Origin: Neolewinella sp036735605
GTDB taxonomy: Bacteria; Bacteroidota; Bacteroidia; Chitinophagales; Saprospiraceae
Assembly (NCBI GenBank): GCA_036735605.1
Contig: DAINNZ010000002.1
Location: 9,116-73,115, forward strand
DNA: 64,000 bases
Reading direction: 5' to 3'
Shown here: piece by piece, positions 62,501 to 64,000 of the stretch
Layout of the letters: each line of letters starts with the position of its first letter
Numbering within the stretch: the stretch's first letter is position 1
Notes under the pieces: model-generated
Seen by the model: only the letters and a program-made list of their open reading frames with translations
Told to the model about the DNA's origin: nothing
The model's database searches: none
Position numbers and translations under genes: made by a program

Positions 62501-64000
62501 AAGCATCTTCATGAACAAGACTTCGTTGTTGAACTCGGTCGTGTCGCCGTTGACATTGTCGGTATTAATAGAAAGCTCCCCTACTTTAAAGACGCGGCCA
62601 TTGTATTTGTAACGGTAAGAAACGGCTACCACCTGATCCGGCTGTACATTGATATTCAAGGAAACAAACCCTAGCTGCGGATGAACAGTATATTCCCTAG
62701 GGCTGAGCTTACGAGCGCTCACTTTCTCAAAGTCGCGAATTTGCTGCATTCCAAATTCTGCGGATTCCAGGATAGCTACGGCCCGATCGATCTTACGGAT
62801 AGGTTCCCCTCGGTTAACCAAGCGGGAATAGAGGTCGTTGGCTCCGTTTTCAGGTAGGGGAAGCCCATCGCATATCTCGCGGTAGGCTGGCTCTTGGAAC
62901 TGTTGTACCGCATTGGGATTCGTGAGCCGGTTCGGCTCGGCTAAGTCGGCGAAAGCCACAATGTCTCGCACATCTTGTATCTGGTTTTGGTCGTTGGTGA
63001 TCCAAATCTCAATATTTTCCAGATTAAAAAGGCTATTGATCTGCGGTAGATTGGTGAGGGCTTCCTCGTACTTATCGCGGTTAAAATGGCTCAGGAAGAA
63101 GTGGCGGTTCTCATCGTAGCTATCAGCATATACATCAAACTCCGCGAGCTGGCTGCCGCCTTCTATCGTTAATTTTTCACGCTGACTCTGCTGCTGACTG
63201 GCGATGGCAGTGAGGCGCAAATGGCCAAACTGCAATTCGGTCTTAAGACCAAAAAGCGACTGCGCACCCTCAATAAGCGTACCGCGCAGTGGCAGACTTA
63301 CGTTACCCGCTTCGATCTTCTTGAGGATGTCATCTTCCCCGAAGGCATCGCTGTTATAGTCTAGCTTGATTTGATTATCGAAGTTGAAAGTAGCCCCCGT
63401 GTTGTAGGCTGTGTTCAATTTCAATTTATCGCCAATCTGTCCTGTAACGTTCATTTGAATATCCATGTCAAAATCGAAGATGGTATTCCGCTGCTGCCGC
63501 AAGATCAAAAAGGGGTTATCTAAACGTTGATAATTGAAGCCAAAAGTAAGATCCACCCGCCCTTGTGGCTGTATGCTGATCTCGTTGCTACCGAAGATGC
63601 CTGCGAGTAAATTATCGGCAATGTCAATGTTCCCTAAAGGGTCTTGTACATCTACACTCACGCCCGAGCCTACACCCGCCAACTTATTGAAATAGGCTTT
63701 TTGGTCTTCTTTACGCCGATACGCCAGGTACTCGTCGAAAGTAAGGTAAGTGGGCGGCCGAAAGTCAATAGAACCCATCCGCTCTCTTACAATATAGAGG
63801 CCCGTTTCTGGGTCATACTCCACGGTTTTATCAATGGCCGCCGGGTCTTTGAGGTCGATGGGGTTACGCGGAGAGTTGATAAAATCACCGAAACGGTCGC
63901 GGATAGGCGGCAATGTATCGCTCATAGTGCCGTGGCTGCTTAAGGCAGCTTGGCTGCCGAGGGGAGCTTGGCTGCCGAGGGGAGCTTGGCTGCCGAGGGG
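56579..64000 (-). CDS. sprA: T9SS/gliding protein SprA (5' end outside window)
   Basis: At least 2473 residues of the giant outer-membrane translocon channel of the type IX secretion system (SprA/Sov family). The frame reads from the right window edge through an in-frame three-unit hexapeptide repeat (PLGSQA), then SSHGTMSDTLPPIRDRFGDF, the N-terminal region with YDPETGLYIVRERMG and TYLTFDEYLAYRRKEDQKAYF, long beta-barrel sequence (KLKLNTAYNTGATFNFDNQI), and the final strand GGVVVRFQLN. An ATG at 63925 is possible, but it leaves no signal peptide. Since SprA is exported, the real start is likely upstream of 64000. Two T9SS-sorted proteins in the window are possible clients. Confidence 0.94.
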   Translation of the reverse strand, partial: PLGSQAPLGSQAPLGSQAALSSHGTMSDTLPPIRDRFGDFINSPRNPIDLKDPAAIDKTVEYDPETGLYIVRERMGSIDFRPPTYLTFDEYLAYRRKEDQKAYFNKLAGVGSGVSVDVQDPLGNIDIADNLLAGIFGSNEISIQPQGRVDLTFGFNYQRLDNPFLILRQQRNTIFDFDMDIQMNVTGQIGDKLKLNTAYNTGATFNFDNQIKLDYNSDAFGEDDILKKIEAGNVSLPLRGTLIEGAQSLFGLKTELQFGHLRLTAIASQQQSQREKLTIEGGSQLAEFDVYADSYDENRHFFLSHFNRDKYEEALTNLPQINSLFNLENIEIWITNDQNQIQDVRDIVAFADLAEPNRLTNPNAVQQFQEPAYREICDGLPLPENGANDLYSRLVNRGEPIRKIDRAVAILESAEFGMQQIRDFEKVSARKLSPREYTVHPQLGFVSLNINVQPDQVVAVSYRYKYNGRVFKVGELSINTDNVNGDTTEFNNEVLFMKMLKSSSQRVGEPGWDLMMKNVYSLGAYQVNQADFRLDILYEDPGGGFKRFLPTGPLAGQPLIRVFNLDRLNTQNDPQPDGIFDFVPGITINPTTGRIYFPVLEPFGDDLARRLGNDPALVNLYTYPQLYDSTLFRAQEFPENNRFAIRGTYKSSVQSEISLGAFNIPPNSVRVTAGGALLQEGRDFTVDYNTGRVRILNDAILSSGVPINVSFEDNTIFSLQSKTMLGLRADYELSDKLSLGATWMKLFERPFTPKVNVGEDPINNTIYGFDLTFNTESNWLTKTLDKLPLYSTSTPSNISFMAETAVLKPGHSRAINVNADRKEKGGVVYIDDFEGSAAPIDLTVPVQRWFTASIPQNDGFNNNPLFPEARLEGLASGANRANMSWYRIDQGGINTGGNIYTSRVPQTEIFPNRDLPAIRAIQQQFFTFDISFNPRERGTYNFDLPNGIPGVSAGVTLENDPLSPVKLIDPATRWGGIMREMTTNDFQSANIEFVEFWMLSPFLDSLNGAVPAEDGDRKQGTLYINLGNVSEDVLKDSRLGFENGLPGPANPRRPVNRTAWARVPVAQQINRGFDNDPDTQAAQDVGLDGLDDEMEAEQFSDYLAALTAANANVAAIVAQDPANDNFRFFNDDVFEGRSAITRYKDFNKTQGNSASNTGQAFRQSNTNLPDSEDINNDNTLNESESYFQYEIPFVRDVANPREFDRERTPFITDRLEDPGTRRVWYRFRIPINTPDKVAVGGIQDFRSIRFMRMYMRGFETETTLRFGQLELVRNSWRRYTREFQDEDTPPQVGGTNDTDFNVDAVNYEENSRRQPFGYTLPLGIQQERALGIVTALQNEQSLALRVDRLYPSDRRAVFRYTDTDLRLYERLKMFVHAEARGADPMERPEDNELSVFVRFGSDFESNYYEYEIPLTLSDSSAVMGINPNTRQYKEEVWRSENELDLPLVLLRDIKQERNDLGLPITREYIQSYMPEGRGDTVQHTIRIKGNPNLGFVKVFMIGVKNRNNFDVNAKSAEIWINELRLEGLDERGGVAALARADIQLADLGSFTAAVNYSSIGFGALDNSVTERNREKITGYDLATQLSLDKFLPTSWGLRLPLYLQRSSSINTPEYDPYDYDIKLADKLDRIQDGADRDSIRQQAQEILTITAVNLANVGITPQRGGGAPKPWDISNFTAGYGVTKTERSDPFIEQEQIRETNASLDYTYNRGRGGSIEPFKGIKGKYLKLLSEFNLNPLPNTFSVTNQINRSFSETNYRFAEVDPRFNRYFNKRFIWQRNYDMQWNLTRNLRINYNAQMNATIDEPDEARIQADQNIMDVDRYRRDSIWTNLRNFGRPKHYQHAFNASYKLPIRFLPFMDFLDITANYQGGYNWTAAPLNAEFLGNVIQNNQTRQLSADINFEKFYDQFGFLRKINRPQRAPATRAATARPSDTDRTPGKEATEGEKKKKDEGPSKAMRAIVRPLLAARRARLTYNENLGTTVPGFAPTTELMGLANGWSDPGLGFVLGAQPTIRQLSDDDRAAANAGNPVARDWLAQNEGFLVTSPFLNNNVIQSYAQTWDGTMTVEPFRDFRIELTINRTFSENYTQTYKVLDKPEDPLPPGYQPDFQHAVPTYNGALTMTYGGLSSLFESDTASLARLFAQFEDNRVIISRRLGDGRPHEDRDLAARGYAYGYGPGQQEVLLPAFLAAYRGEDANTSTLDPFKLRPSPNWRLTYNGLNKVGKLGEIFRRVNITHGFQSTFSINSFGTSLDYLHALENQANFPDLAGGYDTVSFNYFPRIEIPNLSEQKGFAPLIGIEAELTNGFSFNFTYAQSAQRSLNIINKLLSENTNKEVVGGFGLVLSGVEIGFLTGNTKKKRKPSGGPALEGAPALSGNNTGRSRTGGRLAVQDLDIQFNISLRDNVTYASKPDQGIREATEGTRQLTFSPSAEYQINSQLSLRAFFDYRKSTPYNSLGFPQTTSNGGVVVRFQLN
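63947..64000. repeat. 18-bp tandem repeat at the right edge, within sprA
   Basis: Three exact units of AGCTTGGCTGCCGAGGGG, each 18 bases, ending at the window edge and probably continuing beyond it. On the coding (minus) strand they encode PLGSQA and keep the sprA frame. Confidence 0.97.

Noticed and set aside
1..64000. CRISPR arrays, insertion sequences, integrases, prophage genes
   Set aside because: No direct repeat-spacer array, transposase, integrase or phage protein was found in either strand.

Overview
The window looks like a chromosomal segment of a Bacteroidota bacterium, most likely of the Saprospira/Lewinella type, though the genus is an inference. Support comes from a SusC/SusD pair, the type IX secretion (T9SS) protein SprA, two secreted proteins with T9SS C-terminal sorting tails, Bacteroidota-only families (DUF4286, DUF4290, DUF3127) and repeated promoter -7 boxes of the Bacteroidota form TAnnTTTG. 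No rRNA, CRISPR array, insertion sequence or prophage was seen. There is one tRNA (Gln-UUG). Two runs of ten N (2864-2873 and 33955-33964) are assembly gaps, and each breaks a gene.

Layout. 1-3656 (minus): two tandem OmpH/Skp periplasmic chaperones and an AsmA-like envelope protein. 3934-12199: thrS, recQ (minus), an arabinose-5-phosphate isomerase and a fused alpha/beta E1 oxo-acid dehydrogenase. 12425-18034: tRNA-Gln, a DeoR regulator with a three-site operator-like array, and the SusC/SusD pair. 18093-25279: murA with two DUF genes, clpB, DUF2853 and metF. 25413-34632: a T9SS-sorted metalloprotease, an LptF/G permease, an ECF sigma factor, an ABC-F ATPase and a broken T9SS-sorted gene. 34924-44138: gyrB-rnpA, a second metzincin, flavin reductase, an OB-fold-like DUF3127 protein, GNAT, and an ABC exporter whose permease has a His-rich loop. 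44139-52351: a beta-barrel gene between direct repeats, a response regulator with a hybrid-type beta-propeller sensor kinase, rfbD, a repeat-rich gene-poor stretch and a YceI lipoprotein. 52352-64000: a possible structured RNA, HMG-CoA synthase, prs, an RluB-type pseudouridine synthase and sprA, which runs off the right edge.

Common themes are envelope building and export (Skp, AsmA, LptF/G, KdsD, MurA, RfbD, SprA), secreted proteases that would use the T9SS, and housekeeping. The most unusual thing is a family of short imperfect-palindrome repeats with the core CAGGGGCAAG followed by TAGCGCAAG, about 14 copies in 64 kb. Most lie between genes, but two sit in frame inside coding sequences (E1 interdomain linker and ClpB C-terminal extension). 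A second repeat type occurs as two direct copies flanking the beta-barrel gene, and its hairpin shows compensating base changes. Several starts were moved downstream of the longest open frame because a promoter box or the preceding terminator lies in the upstream extension.
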